A program made the position numbers and the translations under genes. Positions 51,725 to 61,026 of a DNA stretch of 64,000 nt are shown one piece after another. Origin of the DNA: Marinilabilia rubra (GTDB lineage: Bacteria; Bacteroidota; Bacteroidia; Bacteroidales; Marinilabiliaceae); assembly GCF_003121985.1 (NCBI RefSeq), contig NZ_QEWP01000018.1, forward strand, positions 27,420 to 91,419, in the 5' to 3' direction. The notes beneath the pieces were generated by a model. It was given only the letters and a program-made list of their open reading frames with translations, had not been told where the DNA came from and did no database searches. Numbering within the stretch: position 1 is the first letter of the stretch; every line of letters begins with the position of its first letter.

Positions 51725-54061
51725 TCAAAAGATGATTTTATAGCTAAGGTTGGGGACCACAATTCCAGTAAACCGGGTATCCAAAGTGCCGGTATTTAAA
51801 TCGTAATAATCGGTATCAAACTCCTCTGTACCCAAAACATTCAATACTTTTAGTGACCATTCAGAGGAGTGTCGGGGCTTATTTCTTCGGTAGGAGATAG
51901 TGAATGAAACAACAGGCTGATCATCGAATTTTTCATCATAAGCTCTGTTGCCGTCTGTTTCACCATAAACAATCTTCTTTTGTTTCAGAGAGACGTTCTT
52001 ATTCACAGGTTCTTTCCTGATTCCGCCCATATAATTTAAGCGAATGTTAGTGCTTAACAAATTATTATCATTTCTTCCCACGCTCCATTCTTTTCCGGCA
52101 AGAGCATTCACTACATAGTTTCGATTGTAACGTGTATTACGTTTGATACCATCAGCAGCAGTATATTTTGAGTCAAATAAAGATGTGGTAAGTAAGTAAT
52201 AAAACCCATTCTCTATAAAGCGCTCCAACGTCAGATCCATGCCAACATTAAAACCTGTTCCGGCATTTATCAAAGCCTCTTCAAAAAACAGTTCCTGCTC
52301 AAAGTTTAAAGATGTAACATAACCATCCGGCGAGACTGGCACATTTTTTAGAAACTGATAATAGGGCTCTGCTCTGAATCGAAGATAATCGTTAATTTTC
52401 CAATTATATGCCAAAACATAATGGAATGATTGCAGTAAATCTAATTTTTTATTAGGTTCCTGACCTTCAATTTCCACAAAATAAACCGGCAATTGCTCAA
52501 TTCTGCTGTGTTTCCCAAAAGCAAATGCCAAATTATGGCTGGCATTGAGATGGTATTTCAGCCCAAAACGAGGCTCGGGCAAAACCTGATTGTTTAGTAA
52601 AAAATATTGGGCATTTATCCCCATATTCAAAGTTAACCTGGATGCCAAGGCTATTTTAGATTGAACATATGCCTGTATAAATCCGGTTTGTCCTTCTCCC
52701 TCCGAAAGCATTTGCAGTTGATCCTCTTCTCCTTTTGACTGAGCAATTTTTACATGGTACCCAAGTCTGCTATACTTAAAGCCTGTTCGCAAACTACTAC
52801 CATCTACAAAATGATGATCCAGGTCAGATTGCAATGTAGCCCTCCATAAATTATTATCTACATCTGATTGAGGGAATTTATCAAGACCATACCCCACTCG
52901 ATCTTCTGTGTGAGACAAACCATTTCCGGTTGCAGAGAGCGTTGTTTTCAAAAATGTTTTTTCTCCAAGGCGTAATTGATGCGAAAGTCCTGAGGCAAAC
53001 ATATACAGGCGTGTATCTGAATAATCGCGATCAGCATCCATCTTCCATTCGGAACTATCGGCAGCTTCCATCTCCTGCCCATCCAACGCGCCAATTCCCC
53101 AAAAAGAGAATTTACCGGCGTTGGACGTGTGTAAAGTGGTCTTAAAAGCCAAATCCTGATATTTCAAAATTCCCGTATTGTCCGGAAGGATGGGTTCCAG
53201 CAGGGCCATCGTGGAATTGCGATAATTCATCAGATAGGTACTTCTCCCCCCTCTTTTTAAAGGCCCTTCAGCCGATAAATCAACCCCTATGATTCCGGCC
53301 TGAAAGGTATATTGAGAAGCTTCAGAGTTGCCATCTCTCAGTTTAATATCAAACACCCCCGAACTTGCATTCCCATATTGTGCAGGGAAAGCTCCGGTGT
53401 AGAAATCACTGTTGGCCATCACCTGATTACTTAGGGCCGTGAGCAAACCGCCACCAGCGACGGTGAGATTGGCAAAATGATTTGGATTAGGTACCTCCAC
53501 ACCTTCAACCTGCCACAATAAACCATCGGGATTGTTACCTCTTACAGAGATACCATTGCTGCTGACCGACGGAGCTGCCACCCCTGCAAAAGATGTGGCC
53601 AGACGAGCAGGATCGTCCATTCCTCCTGCATAGCGCTGAGTTTCTTCAACTGTAAACTGGCGGCTGCTTAGGGTGGTCATAGAATTTAAGGGCTGATCTT
53701 TCCGGGTTTTCACCACCACTCCTTTCAGCTGGGTTGTTTTTGGACTGAGTTTTATATCCAATGGTTTTTCATGGCCTGATGTCACCAATACTTCATTGAT
53801 CTGATAGATATAGTACCCCACCATGCTTACTTGAATATTGTGGCGTCCCACCGGAACATCCTTCAAGGTAAAAGTACCGTCCTCGCCGGTTATTGTGCCA
53901 ATAAGTGGATCGGTCCCTGGCACAACAATATTTACAAAAGGCAGTGGCTCACGGGTTACTTCATCTTTTACCGTACCGTTAACATTCTGTGTTATGGTCT
54001 GTGCCCATAAAATCTCTGTAAAAAACAGGATTAATAATGAAATTATAATAACTCGTTTCAT
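51725..54061 (-). CDS. TonB-dependent outer-membrane receptor
   Basis: A 778-residue receptor with signal peptide (MKRVIIISLLILFFTEILWA), a CarboxypepD-regulatory-like domain (NGTVKDEVTREPLPFVNIVV), a plug with AGGMDDPARLATSFAGVA and GISVRGNNPDGLLWQVEG, and a beta-barrel ending in IVVPNLSYKIIF. There is no SusD partner adjacent. The start codon is 3 bases from the stop of the CPBP protease gene upstream on the same strand, so both belong to one operon. The ligand is unknown; the NNPDG motif is common among Bacteroidota receptors for peptides or siderophore-like compounds. Confidence 0.88.
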   Translation of the reverse strand: MKRVIIISLLILFFTEILWAQTITQNVNGTVKDEVTREPLPFVNIVVPGTDPLIGTITGEDGTFTLKDVPVGRHNIQVSMVGYYIYQINEVLVTSGHEKPLDIKLSPKTTQLKGVVVKTRKDQPLNSMTTLSSRQFTVEETQRYAGGMDDPARLATSFAGVAAPSVSSNGISVRGNNPDGLLWQVEGVEVPNPNHFANLTVAGGGLLTALSNQVMANSDFYTGAFPAQYGNASSGVFDIKLRDGNSEASQYTFQAGIIGVDLSAEGPLKRGGRSTYLMNYRNSTMALLEPILPDNTGILKYQDLAFKTTLHTSNAGKFSFWGIGALDGQEMEAADSSEWKMDADRDYSDTRLYMFASGLSHQLRLGEKTFLKTTLSATGNGLSHTEDRVGYGLDKFPQSDVDNNLWRATLQSDLDHHFVDGSSLRTGFKYSRLGYHVKIAQSKGEEDQLQMLSEGEGQTGFIQAYVQSKIALASRLTLNMGINAQYFLLNNQVLPEPRFGLKYHLNASHNLAFAFGKHSRIEQLPVYFVEIEGQEPNKKLDLLQSFHYVLAYNWKINDYLRFRAEPYYQFLKNVPVSPDGYVTSLNFEQELFFEEALINAGTGFNVGMDLTLERFIENGFYYLLTTSLFDSKYTAADGIKRNTRYNRNYVVNALAGKEWSVGRNDNNLLSTNIRLNYMGGIRKEPVNKNVSLKQKKIVYGETDGNRAYDEKFDDQPVVSFTISYRRNKPRHSSEWSLKVLNVLGTEEFDTDYYDLNTGTLDTRFTGIVVPNLSYKIIF

Positions 54062-54064
54062 GAT

Positions 54065-54937
54065 TCAGATACTTTTAAAGGTTTGTGAAGGAATGGGAAG
54101 ACGCTGAAAAAACATGGTCTTGTTGTGGAGCAAAAGAAAAACAGAAAAGACCAGTAGCAAACCGGTTTGTATGACCTTACTAATGGGGTGTGTGGCAAAA
54201 ATTTCATTAAAAAAACCGGCAGTGATGTGAAATATCACCGGCAGCAAAATATTTCTTTCAGTTTTATAATACAACCAATTTAGGATTATAACAAAAGGGA
54301 TAAGACTGACTACAAAATTGAGAGAGTACAAAAGTCCTTCTTCCACCAGATTGCTATGGTAATAATCTTTTATGAAAGACAAAGGAAAATGCCAGAAAGC
54401 CCAGAAAACAGCAAAAATAACAGAGGCCGTAAACAAATTGTACCGTGAACGCAAACAGTCAGTTCCGTAAGAGTGCCAGGCCAATTCCTCAAGAAGTGGT
54501 GCCGCCAGCAACATAAACCAAACAGGAAATACCCCGGAACTAAAAGTATATCCGCCCCTGAATTGGAATTGATCTGCACTGTATCCAAAAAACAAAGAGA
54601 TGGCCTGTGCCAGTAAAATACTTACCAGCATCAGAAAAACAGTCACCAGAAGGTAGTGAGGTTTTATCCGGTTGAAATTAAAAATTCGCCCCAAAAGGTC
54701 ATTTCGCAAGCGCTGATCTGGCATGATAAAACTTATAGCTATCAAAACAGGGGCTACCAGACCCGCAAAACTAAAAATCCCAACCAGCCATTGCAAATAA
54801 CTTGCAGATGGAGTAAGGTGACTGATGTACCCACTCAAAAACCAAAAGCCCCATGGGATAAAAAGGGACAAAGCATAAAAGGTCAGCGGACTCCTATAAG
54901 CCTTGATGATGTTCGGAGAAATACCATGTGATTTCAT
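54065..54937 (-). CDS. CPBP-family intramembrane glutamic endopeptidase
   Basis: A 290-residue polytopic protease of the CPBP (CAAX protease/bacteriocin-processing) family. The catalytic Glu-Glu motif is PLLEELAWHSYGTD, with later FWAFWHFPLSF containing the second His motif. About eight hydrophobic segments. I choose MKSHGISPNI (54935-54937) as start because the upstream 40 codons to 55057 are cysteine-rich and non-conserved. Its stop codon is 3 bases from the TonB receptor start, suggesting co-expression. In other systems CPBP proteins process lipid-linked or peptide substrates; here the target is unknown. Confidence 0.8.
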   Translation of the reverse strand: MKSHGISPNIIKAYRSPLTFYALSLFIPWGFWFLSGYISHLTPSASYLQWLVGIFSFAGLVAPVLIAISFIMPDQRLRNDLLGRIFNFNRIKPHYLLVTVFLMLVSILLAQAISLFFGYSADQFQFRGGYTFSSGVFPVWFMLLAAPLLEELAWHSYGTDCLRSRYNLFTASVIFAVFWAFWHFPLSFIKDYYHSNLVEEGLLYSLNFVVSLIPFVIILNWLYYKTERNILLPVIFHITAGFFNEIFATHPISKVIQTGLLLVFSVFLLLHNKTMFFQRLPIPSQTFKSI

Positions 54938-55203
54938 TTGCCAATGTTTTAAGTTTGTTTTTTCAGCAAATGAAACGCAAAAGGAAAGATCAATCGCCCA
55001 GTCCTTTAATTTTGGACTTTTAAGGAGTACAGACCTACACACCGGGACATACAACACCCACGATATCTAACTCTTACAACAAAAAAAAGAAAAACAGTTT
55101 TTTTTGAAGCAATCAACAATCCAGTGGGGAATTTATTATTTTCCTGTGCGATTGGCCCGGTTTCTAATTTCTATATCGAAATCGGGTACAGCCATTCGAG
55201 CCG

Positions 55204-56358
55204 CTAATGGCCCATTTTCTCTTCATTCTCTGACATAATCCCGGATTTTAAAAACTGAGAAGGAGTCACCCCTTTGTGCTTTTTAAAAATGCTGTTGAAC
55301 GAAGATTTGGAATTAAAGCCAGAATCCAGGGCATGAGCCAACAAACTGAAGCTATCATTTTGCGTAGCTCTTCGGATAAATTCATCAACACGAAAGCGAT
55401 TTACAAAATCATGAAAATTTACTGCTTCCCGCTGATTTATAATTTGCGATAGTTGATTAGCCGACATATCAAGATTACCGGCAAGATCTCCAAGTGTTAG
55501 TTTAGGATCAAGATAGGGCTTTTGATTGTTCATAAATGATAAAAGTTTATGGTGCCCGGTCTGAAGGGCCTCATCTGTAAGGCCCGATTTTCTATATTTC
55601 TGCTGCAATGAAACGTCACCTTTTACCACCTTTGCATCAGTATTATGGGTAAACATATCCTGATGACGAATGCCAAAGTAACCAATATAAAAGATAAAGA
55701 GAATTATCAGGGTGTAGAAAATAAAATCGGCGTTGAAAGAGAACTCAACACCCAAGCCTTCCCGAAGAATGATGATGATGGTTGCCGTGAAAAAAATAAT
55801 CCCAATTCCATATATACAGTAACGTAACCAGTCAAGATTTATGCCTTCTTCAAAAGAAAAATTATCGTCGACTTTGCGTTTGTGCCTCCAGGTAAGACGG
55901 TAAGCCAAAATGGAATAACTTAAACCTGAGACTATAAAACCTATCAGCATAATGGTGGTTGACAGGGCAAAATCGTCTACCTCCCCATGATCCACCATTC
56001 TTTTCTCTGCAGCCGAATAGAAAAAAAAGAATTCGAACATACTTAGATACCCAAGCATAAAAGGCGCAAAATGCCAATAATCAACCAGCCTCAAACTTGA
56101 GTCATTGCGCAAAGAATACAGGGTATAAAGATAAAGCATAGGCCCGTGAATCAAGGGAAAAGGAGCTGTAATGCCAACCATATGCGGATACTTTTCCCAA
56201 AAACCCAGGTGGTATAAATAATAACTAAGTAAATGAATTCCGATTAAAACGATCCAAACAGCCAGGATACGATCGGTTAATGCTTTGTTCTTCTTGGTAA
56301 ACAACAACAAAGCAATAAAAAAAGACATAAAAATTCCCGATGTAAAAATGGCATCCAT
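55204..56358 (-). CDS. Membrane-spanning AraC-family regulator
   Basis: A 384-residue one-component regulator. Residues 1-225 hold about seven transmembrane helices (cues SGIFMSFFIALLLFTKK, VWIVLIGIHLLSYYLYHLGF). Residues about 265-380 are an AraC-type double helix-turn-helix (LGDLAGNLDMSANQLSQIIN, and the final GFNSKSSFNSIFKKHKGVTPSQFL). Such proteins sense a ligand or envelope state in the membrane and bind DNA directly. Neighbours on the same strand are the CPBP/TonB pair and an SDR enzyme, so it may control one of these. Ligand unknown. Confidence 0.85.
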   Translation of the reverse strand: MDAIFTSGIFMSFFIALLLFTKKNKALTDRILAVWIVLIGIHLLSYYLYHLGFWEKYPHMVGITAPFPLIHGPMLYLYTLYSLRNDSSLRLVDYWHFAPFMLGYLSMFEFFFFYSAAEKRMVDHGEVDDFALSTTIMLIGFIVSGLSYSILAYRLTWRHKRKVDDNFSFEEGINLDWLRYCIYGIGIIFFTATIIIILREGLGVEFSFNADFIFYTLIILFIFYIGYFGIRHQDMFTHNTDAKVVKGDVSLQQKYRKSGLTDEALQTGHHKLLSFMNNQKPYLDPKLTLGDLAGNLDMSANQLSQIINQREAVNFHDFVNRFRVDEFIRRATQNDSFSLLAHALDSGFNSKSSFNSIFKKHKGVTPSQFLKSGIMSENEEKMGH

Positions 56359-56456
56359 GAGCTTAATTTTAAACCGTAAATTTATCTAAAAAATAGATAA
56401 GTTACGAGCTCAAGGGGACGTTAAATCAGGGAAAACATAAGAGCCCAAAGTTAGCT

Positions 56457-57236
56457 TTAATCCGTCTTCTGCATCTTGTGCACCATTTTTAGCAACAACT
56501 TTTTAGGCAAAAATGGCATCAAGCCCATGCTTGCTTTCATCGCAAATGGCAATCCGGAAATAACATTGAGCTTTCCTTTTTCCATTCCATGATAACCATC
56601 TTCAGCCACTCTGCGGGCATCAGCGGTGTTTTTAAACATGTCGGTTTTATCCATTCCCGATATCCGCCCAAATTCTGTTTCAGTAGCTCCTGGAAGCAAC
56701 GCTGTTACGGTAACCTTTGTTCCGGATAACTCTTCTGAAACGGCATTACTGAAAGAAGTAACATAGGCTTTTGTTGCAAAATACACAGCCTGTAGCGGGC
56801 CGGGCATCATACCGGCAGTGGAAGAGACATTCAGTACCCTGCCGCTGTTACGCTTTACAAAATCAGGTAAAAACAACCGGGTTAAATGTGTCAATGCCAT
56901 TACATTCAAATGAATCATTGCAGAATCATCGGCCCAGTCGCGTTCATGAAATTTGCCTATGCCGCCAAACCCGGCGTTATTGATCAGATATTCCACTTCA
57001 ATTCCCGCCTGTTTAACCTCATCGTAAATGGCCGGCGGTGCATCAGGCTGAATAAGGTCTTTGTCAATGACATGAACCTGAATGCTATACTCTGACTCCA
57101 ATTCTATCTTCAGTTCTTCGAGTTTATCTTTTCGCCGGGCCACAACAACCAAATCTCTGCCTTTTTGGGCATGTATTTTGGCAAGTTCCTTTCCGATACC
57201 TGATGAAGCGCCGGTAATTAATGCTACTTTTTCCAT
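56457..57236 (-). CDS. SDR-family oxidoreductase
   Basis: A 259-residue classical short-chain dehydrogenase/reductase. NAD(P)-binding TGASSGIG at residues 8-15, VARRKDKL after beta 2 (Arg34-Arg35-Lys36 suggests NADP preference), NNAG near 86-89, catalytic Ser139, Tyr152 and Lys156 (YFATK). The C-terminal part resembles the DltE/YqjQ-type 'SDR family, short-chain dehydrogenase' proteins. Substrate unknown. It is separated from the regulator gene by about 100 bases. Confidence 0.87.
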   Translation of the reverse strand: MEKVALITGASSGIGKELAKIHAQKGRDLVVVARRKDKLEELKIELESEYSIQVHVIDKDLIQPDAPPAIYDEVKQAGIEVEYLINNAGFGGIGKFHERDWADDSAMIHLNVMALTHLTRLFLPDFVKRNSGRVLNVSSTAGMMPGPLQAVYFATKAYVTSFSNAVSEELSGTKVTVTALLPGATETEFGRISGMDKTDMFKNTADARRVAEDGYHGMEKGKLNVISGLPFAMKASMGLMPFLPKKLLLKMVHKMQKTD

Positions 57237-57366
57237 GTTTTATTATTTATTGCTAAAAAGAAGAAACAAAACAATATAAGATAGAGTTCAAAAAATAGAA
57301 CCATAAACACCCCCCCTTTTGTAAACTAAAGCCAGGCTTAACAAAGCATTGAAAAAAGAAGGGGCT

Positions 57367-58329
57367 TCACTCAAATTTAACCTGCTCCCATCCTGTCCGG
57401 TAAATATTCCCCATACCATTGAGCACGCCTTCGGCAAATACCTCTAAATCCCCTACATTTTGCAAATGCTTTGGGCCAGATTGATGTCTGTTACTGGTGA
57501 AATAGAAGTTACCCCGAGGATAATCAATAAAAGGACAAAAATCCAGGCTGCCAGTATTTATCGCAGGTCCCATATTCCTTGCAGGCAACCAATTTCCCTG
57601 CTCATCTTTGCGACTGATGTAAAGGTCACCACCACCCATGTCATCTTCTCTTCCGTAAGACCCAAAAACAAGGACATTTTCATCGGGGCTTACATAAGCG
57701 TTGTATTCATAGGTAGCACTGTTTATAGCTGTATCCAACGGCTCCGGATCCAGGTAATCTCCATTGGAATACCTGCTGAGAAAAATATCTTCGGTTCCAA
57801 TGCCATTTTCGAGGGTAGCCGTAAAGTAAAGATTATTGTTTTTACTGAGTGAGGGATAGAATTCATCACTGAGCGTATTAATATTGGTCGGAAGTGCCTC
57901 AGGATCTGCCCATCCCTCCCCCTCTTTTTCGGACACCCAGATGTTATAGTCACTCCGGGTTGAATCTCCGAAAATTGGTCGGTTGGAGGCAAAATACAGT
58001 TTTCCTCCATCCACTGAGAAAAAAGGTTCTATGTCATGATAACGCCCCGAAAAACTCAAAACCTCCTTCTCTCCCCAGCCATCTTTGGTTTTTCGAATGC
58101 TTACAAGGCAACGATGAATTTGCTGATAATCGTTGAGTGTGAAAATAATCTCATTGCCATCAGGCGAAATGGCAATATCTCGCTCGTAAAGATGAGTTGA
58201 AATGGTTCCCTCAGCAAAGAGTTCCACTTTTTCAGGAACTTGATTAAGATCAATAGGGTCTGGATTAATTTTTTCTAAATGGCATCCTGCAAAAAGGACA
58301 GACAGAAAAAGGGCGAACAGAGATCTCAT
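57367..58329 (-). CDS. PD40 beta-propeller lipoprotein
   Basis: A 320-residue lipoprotein. The signal ends at VLFAGC (Cys16). The mature part contains several WD40-like PD40 blades with the typical form ISPDGNEIIFT, FSVDGGKLYFASNRP, PSLSKNNNLYFTATLENG, VSPDENVLVFGSYG and FYFTSNRH. Such TolB-like propellers usually bind proteins or glycans at the outer membrane. No catalytic motif. Role undetermined; a free-standing gene. Confidence 0.83.
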   Translation of the reverse strand: MRSLFALFLSVLFAGCHLEKINPDPIDLNQVPEKVELFAEGTISTHLYERDIAISPDGNEIIFTLNDYQQIHRCLVSIRKTKDGWGEKEVLSFSGRYHDIEPFFSVDGGKLYFASNRPIFGDSTRSDYNIWVSEKEGEGWADPEALPTNINTLSDEFYPSLSKNNNLYFTATLENGIGTEDIFLSRYSNGDYLDPEPLDTAINSATYEYNAYVSPDENVLVFGSYGREDDMGGGDLYISRKDEQGNWLPARNMGPAINTGSLDFCPFIDYPRGNFYFTSNRHQSGPKHLQNVGDLEVFAEGVLNGMGNIYRTGWEQVKFE

Positions 58330-58377
58330 TTTAATTAATTAAAGAAAGTTCAAATAAGTATTTCAGAAGAAAGATCT

Positions 58378-58406
58378 AACCTGAATATTCATGAATTAAT
58401 CAGGCT
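58378..58406. mobile_element. Collapsed family 2 repeat (ends only)
   Basis: AACCTGAATATTCATGAATTAATCAGGCT is written here as its parts: a left terminus AACCTGAATATTCATGAAT directly joined to a right terminus ATTCATGAATTAATCAGGCT, sharing the central TTCATGAAT. The interior found in the 200-base copies is missing, consistent with hairpin deletion. Confidence 0.6.
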
Positions 58407-58424
58407 AAAAGGCTTCTTCTATGT

Positions 58425-59000
58425 CTATTTCCAAATATTATACGGGGCTTCTTCTCTTTGTTCGTGTGATTCCAACCTGTAGATGGATTGCCACAACAAT
58501 CTTGACTCATCCACCTCAATAATAACTTTGTAAAACCCCTTTTCCAAATCCGACAAATCAAACATAAGCATATTCGCTTCTCTCATATCAATTTTTTTTC
58601 GTACACTAATAACTCCTAAACCTATCGTATCCAAAGCATTGCTTTCAAAGTGTTCGTCAAAATCAAATGTTTGATAATTCGTAGAAGGTTTTCCGGGAAC
58701 AATCCAGGCAGAGGTAATTTCTGATGATGAATAAACAGTAAGGTAATCAATTGTTGGATTGGGATACATTTCAAAATTCACATCATGGCCAATAGTCCCG
58801 TCATTGCGGTGCTCAACTTCTTTTCCTGAATCGCTGGGATTACCAACAATACTAAATATACCTTCAAACTCATCAACAATTCTCAAACCTGTTACTAATT
58901 GCAAATCATCGGGATATAAAGGAAAATGATCATTCTCTTTGTCACACCCAGACGACAATAAATACGAGAAGAAGAACAATAATAGAATCTCTTTTTTCAT
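58425..59000 (-). CDS. Lipoprotein with YPNP segment, unknown function
   Basis: A 191-residue lipoprotein read from MKKEILLLFF (59000), the upstream Met at 59018 adding six residues. The signal peptide ends at LSSGC (Cys). About residue 85-100 there is NFEMYPNPTIDYLTVYSS, the opening of a T9SS type A sorting domain, followed by a longer-than-normal tail (ITSAWIVPGKPS ... FDLSDLEKGFYKVII). A protein that is both lipidated and carries a T9SS-like domain is unusual; it may be a divergent stand-alone domain. No enzyme motif is seen. Confidence 0.7.
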   Translation of the reverse strand: MKKEILLLFFFSYLLSSGCDKENDHFPLYPDDLQLVTGLRIVDEFEGIFSIVGNPSDSGKEVEHRNDGTIGHDVNFEMYPNPTIDYLTVYSSSEITSAWIVPGKPSTNYQTFDFDEHFESNALDTIGLGVISVRKKIDMREANMLMFDLSDLEKGFYKVIIEVDESRLLWQSIYRLESHEQREEAPYNIWK

Positions 59001-59144
59001 AAATGTTTCATTTTTCAATATTATAAATGATCGTAATTTCTGAGGTTTCGAAAACGCATTAAAATCTATGTTATAAATCTTATTGGAAGCCTTTTTTATG
59101 GAATCCTCTTCCCTTTAACCGCCAGCAATAAAAAGTTTCCCTTC

Positions 59145-59210
59145 TTAACAATGTAGCTCCGGAAGGTTACAAGCTGAAAAAATCAGCAGCAAGATGAATG
59201 TAAGTTTCAT
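59145..59210 (-). pseudogene. Orphan lipoprotein signal peptide, truncated gene
   Basis: A 21-codon frame beginning MKLTFILLLIFSACN and stopping after a lipobox cysteine and a few residues (NLPELHC stop). The N-terminus is a perfect lipoprotein signal, but there is no mature domain, so this is probably the remnant of a larger lipoprotein gene. Confidence 0.5.
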
Positions 59211-59578
59211 TTTTTCAGGGTGAAGTTGTGAATCAATTTATGAGTAAAAATAGTTGAAGGGGGCCCTCAATAATTATTTGTCCTTTCAAATTTAATAATT
59301 TTCCGGTGTAATATTTGACATTATCGGTCGAAAACAGATAACGCCGAACCCTCCAAATCGTAAATTTCACTCTTCAATCACCTCAGGTATTGAGGATTTA
59401 GAAATAGAAGGGTTAAGTAATGACTGTATTTGAAGCGCCCCGGAATTGACTAAAACCCAAATTCAACCTTCCTTAACCAATATAAAACACACTGTCTTTC
59501 AGATAACTTCATCATTCTATAATACTTTTGTGATAAACAGAAACAATCTTTCACCTGTTTGAATATAAAAAAGCCACC
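59211..59578. other. Intergenic region without recognised gene
   Basis: AT-rich. A weak -7 box (TACTTTTG at 59523-59530) precedes the response regulator fragment. No other feature was recognised. Confidence 0.4.
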
Positions 59579-59791
59579 ATGGACAAAGCCTTAATTATTG
59601 AAGATGACAAAGATATTTCGGATTTATTGTTGATCCATCTATCGGATATGGACCTGGAAGTCCAAAAACTCTCTCATGACAGGCAGCTCTTCCCTATCGA
59701 GCTCCACAAAACCAATCAAACCTCCGTCACGACAGAAACCGCAGAACAAACATTAAAAGATTCACTCATCAATAGATGGTTAGATTTTTAG
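59579..59791 (+). pseudogene. Response regulator receiver domain, truncated by a repeat
   Basis: Seventy codons. Residues 1-30 match the start of a receiver domain (ALIIEDDKDISDLLLIHLSDMDLEVQ with Asp9-Asp10), but the phosphoacceptor Asp, the later strands and any output domain are absent, and residues about 34-62 have no receiver-like pattern. The last residues and the stop come from the family 1 repeat that begins at 59770. So this is the 5' remnant of a two-component regulator gene. It is not expected to work. Confidence 0.7.
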
Positions 59792-59905
59792 ATAAAAGAT
59801 TTAAGACAAATCCTATAACGTTGATAATCTGTTTATTGATGCAACCACCACGAAATTTACAAGCAATTAAACATTAGGCAAATACAAGAGTTCAACGGAT
59901 TATTG
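59770..59905 (+). mobile_element. MITE-like element, family 1, copy F (136 bp)
   Basis: Left end CAATAGATGGTTAGA, right end GTTCAACGGATTATTG. The flanks share CTCAT (59765-59769 and 59906-59910). Same length as copies A and G. It cuts the response regulator fragment on the left and abuts the serine hydrolase stop codon (59907-59909) on the right. Confidence 0.82.
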
Positions 59906-59906
59906 C

Positions 59907-60974
59907 TCATGACTTCTGAATTTTATAAGCTTTTCCCCTTCTCACTATTTTCACAATACGCCTATACATTATTTCCGCTAAATTCCAGTCATATCCATCA
60001 AAGTTAGTTGTATTATTAAACTGAATCACAACGGTATCAATATCTTTATGGTATTTGGCAATGCTTTGATAGCCGGGCATCAGACCCGTATGGTTGTACA
60101 CGTAGATGGAAGAATAGATTTCCTGTTCGCTTTCTTCAAACAGTGAACCATCGTTTAATGCCCTCAGGAATATGCCTACGTCTTCGGCGGTGGCAATCAT
60201 TGAGGTAAGTTTTGAGCCATATTCAGAATCCTTTATGTCCTCCTCAATGCCAACGTAATAGCCACTCATTACATCGTCGATATTCACTTCATGAGCCGAG
60301 CCAAAAGTGTTTTTGAGTCCGAGAGGGGTCAAAATTTCCTCCCTGATAAATTCGAATTTTCTCATTCCCGTCACTTTTTCAATGAGTTCGGAAATCAACA
60401 AATAATTGGTGTTAGAATACCTGTACTTTTTACCTGGTTCAAAGTCAGCCGGTAAATCGAGTACCAATTCAAGCGCATCATTACTGTTTTCTGGTGGGTT
60501 TGACCAAAAGTTGGGGGTATCAGTTAAATTAGGAATCCCACTCCTGTGCTGCACCATCATTCTCAGGGTGATTGTTTCGGCATTTTCAATTCTTCCCACC
60601 AGTTCGGGAAAGTAATCGGCGAGCGCTTTATCCAACGACAAACGCTCGTCATGCACCAGCCTGGTGATGGCAACAGCATCGTATAACTTGCTGATGCTTG
60701 CAATCTTGAATAAGGCTTGTGGGTGGGCAGGAATTTTATTTTTTCGGTCATGCCAGCCTGCGGCATAAAAGGCAGGTTCTTTTCCTCCCTGGTCCACATA
60801 AACAACTATTCCATCAAATCCATATTTAATACCTTTATCAAGTTGTTCCTGAACAGTATCGGGGAGTGGAGCTAATAACGCTCTTACCAAAATCCATGGT
60901 ACGAAAAACAAAGAGCTTATACTTGCAATAATAAACATGATTCTGAGTATTCGTTTTGTTTGTTTCTTTTTCAT
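59907..60974 (-). CDS. Beta-lactamase-family serine hydrolase
   Basis: A 355-residue class C/penicillin-binding-like serine hydrolase. N-terminal membrane anchor or signal (RIMFIIASISSLFFVPWILV). SxxK catalytic motif is Ser93-Ile-Ser-Lys96, the YxN motif is in KYRYSNTNY, and the third motif is HTG in YNHTGLMPGY. Homologues include esterases, D-aminopeptidases and cell-wall enzymes; a true beta-lactamase is not implied. It is downstream of the collapsed acyltransferase gene and ankyrin lipoprotein on the same strand, and its stop codon adjoins a family 1 repeat. Confidence 0.85.
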   Translation of the reverse strand: MKKKQTKRILRIMFIIASISSLFFVPWILVRALLAPLPDTVQEQLDKGIKYGFDGIVVYVDQGGKEPAFYAAGWHDRKNKIPAHPQALFKIASISKLYDAVAITRLVHDERLSLDKALADYFPELVGRIENAETITLRMMVQHRSGIPNLTDTPNFWSNPPENSNDALELVLDLPADFEPGKKYRYSNTNYLLISELIEKVTGMRKFEFIREEILTPLGLKNTFGSAHEVNIDDVMSGYYVGIEEDIKDSEYGSKLTSMIATAEDVGIFLRALNDGSLFEESEQEIYSSIYVYNHTGLMPGYQSIAKYHKDIDTVVIQFNNTTNFDGYDWNLAEIMYRRIVKIVRRGKAYKIQKS

Positions 60975-61026
60975 TTTAATAAATATTATCAGGAGGGTTT
61001 AGGTCTTATAACACACTATAAAACGG

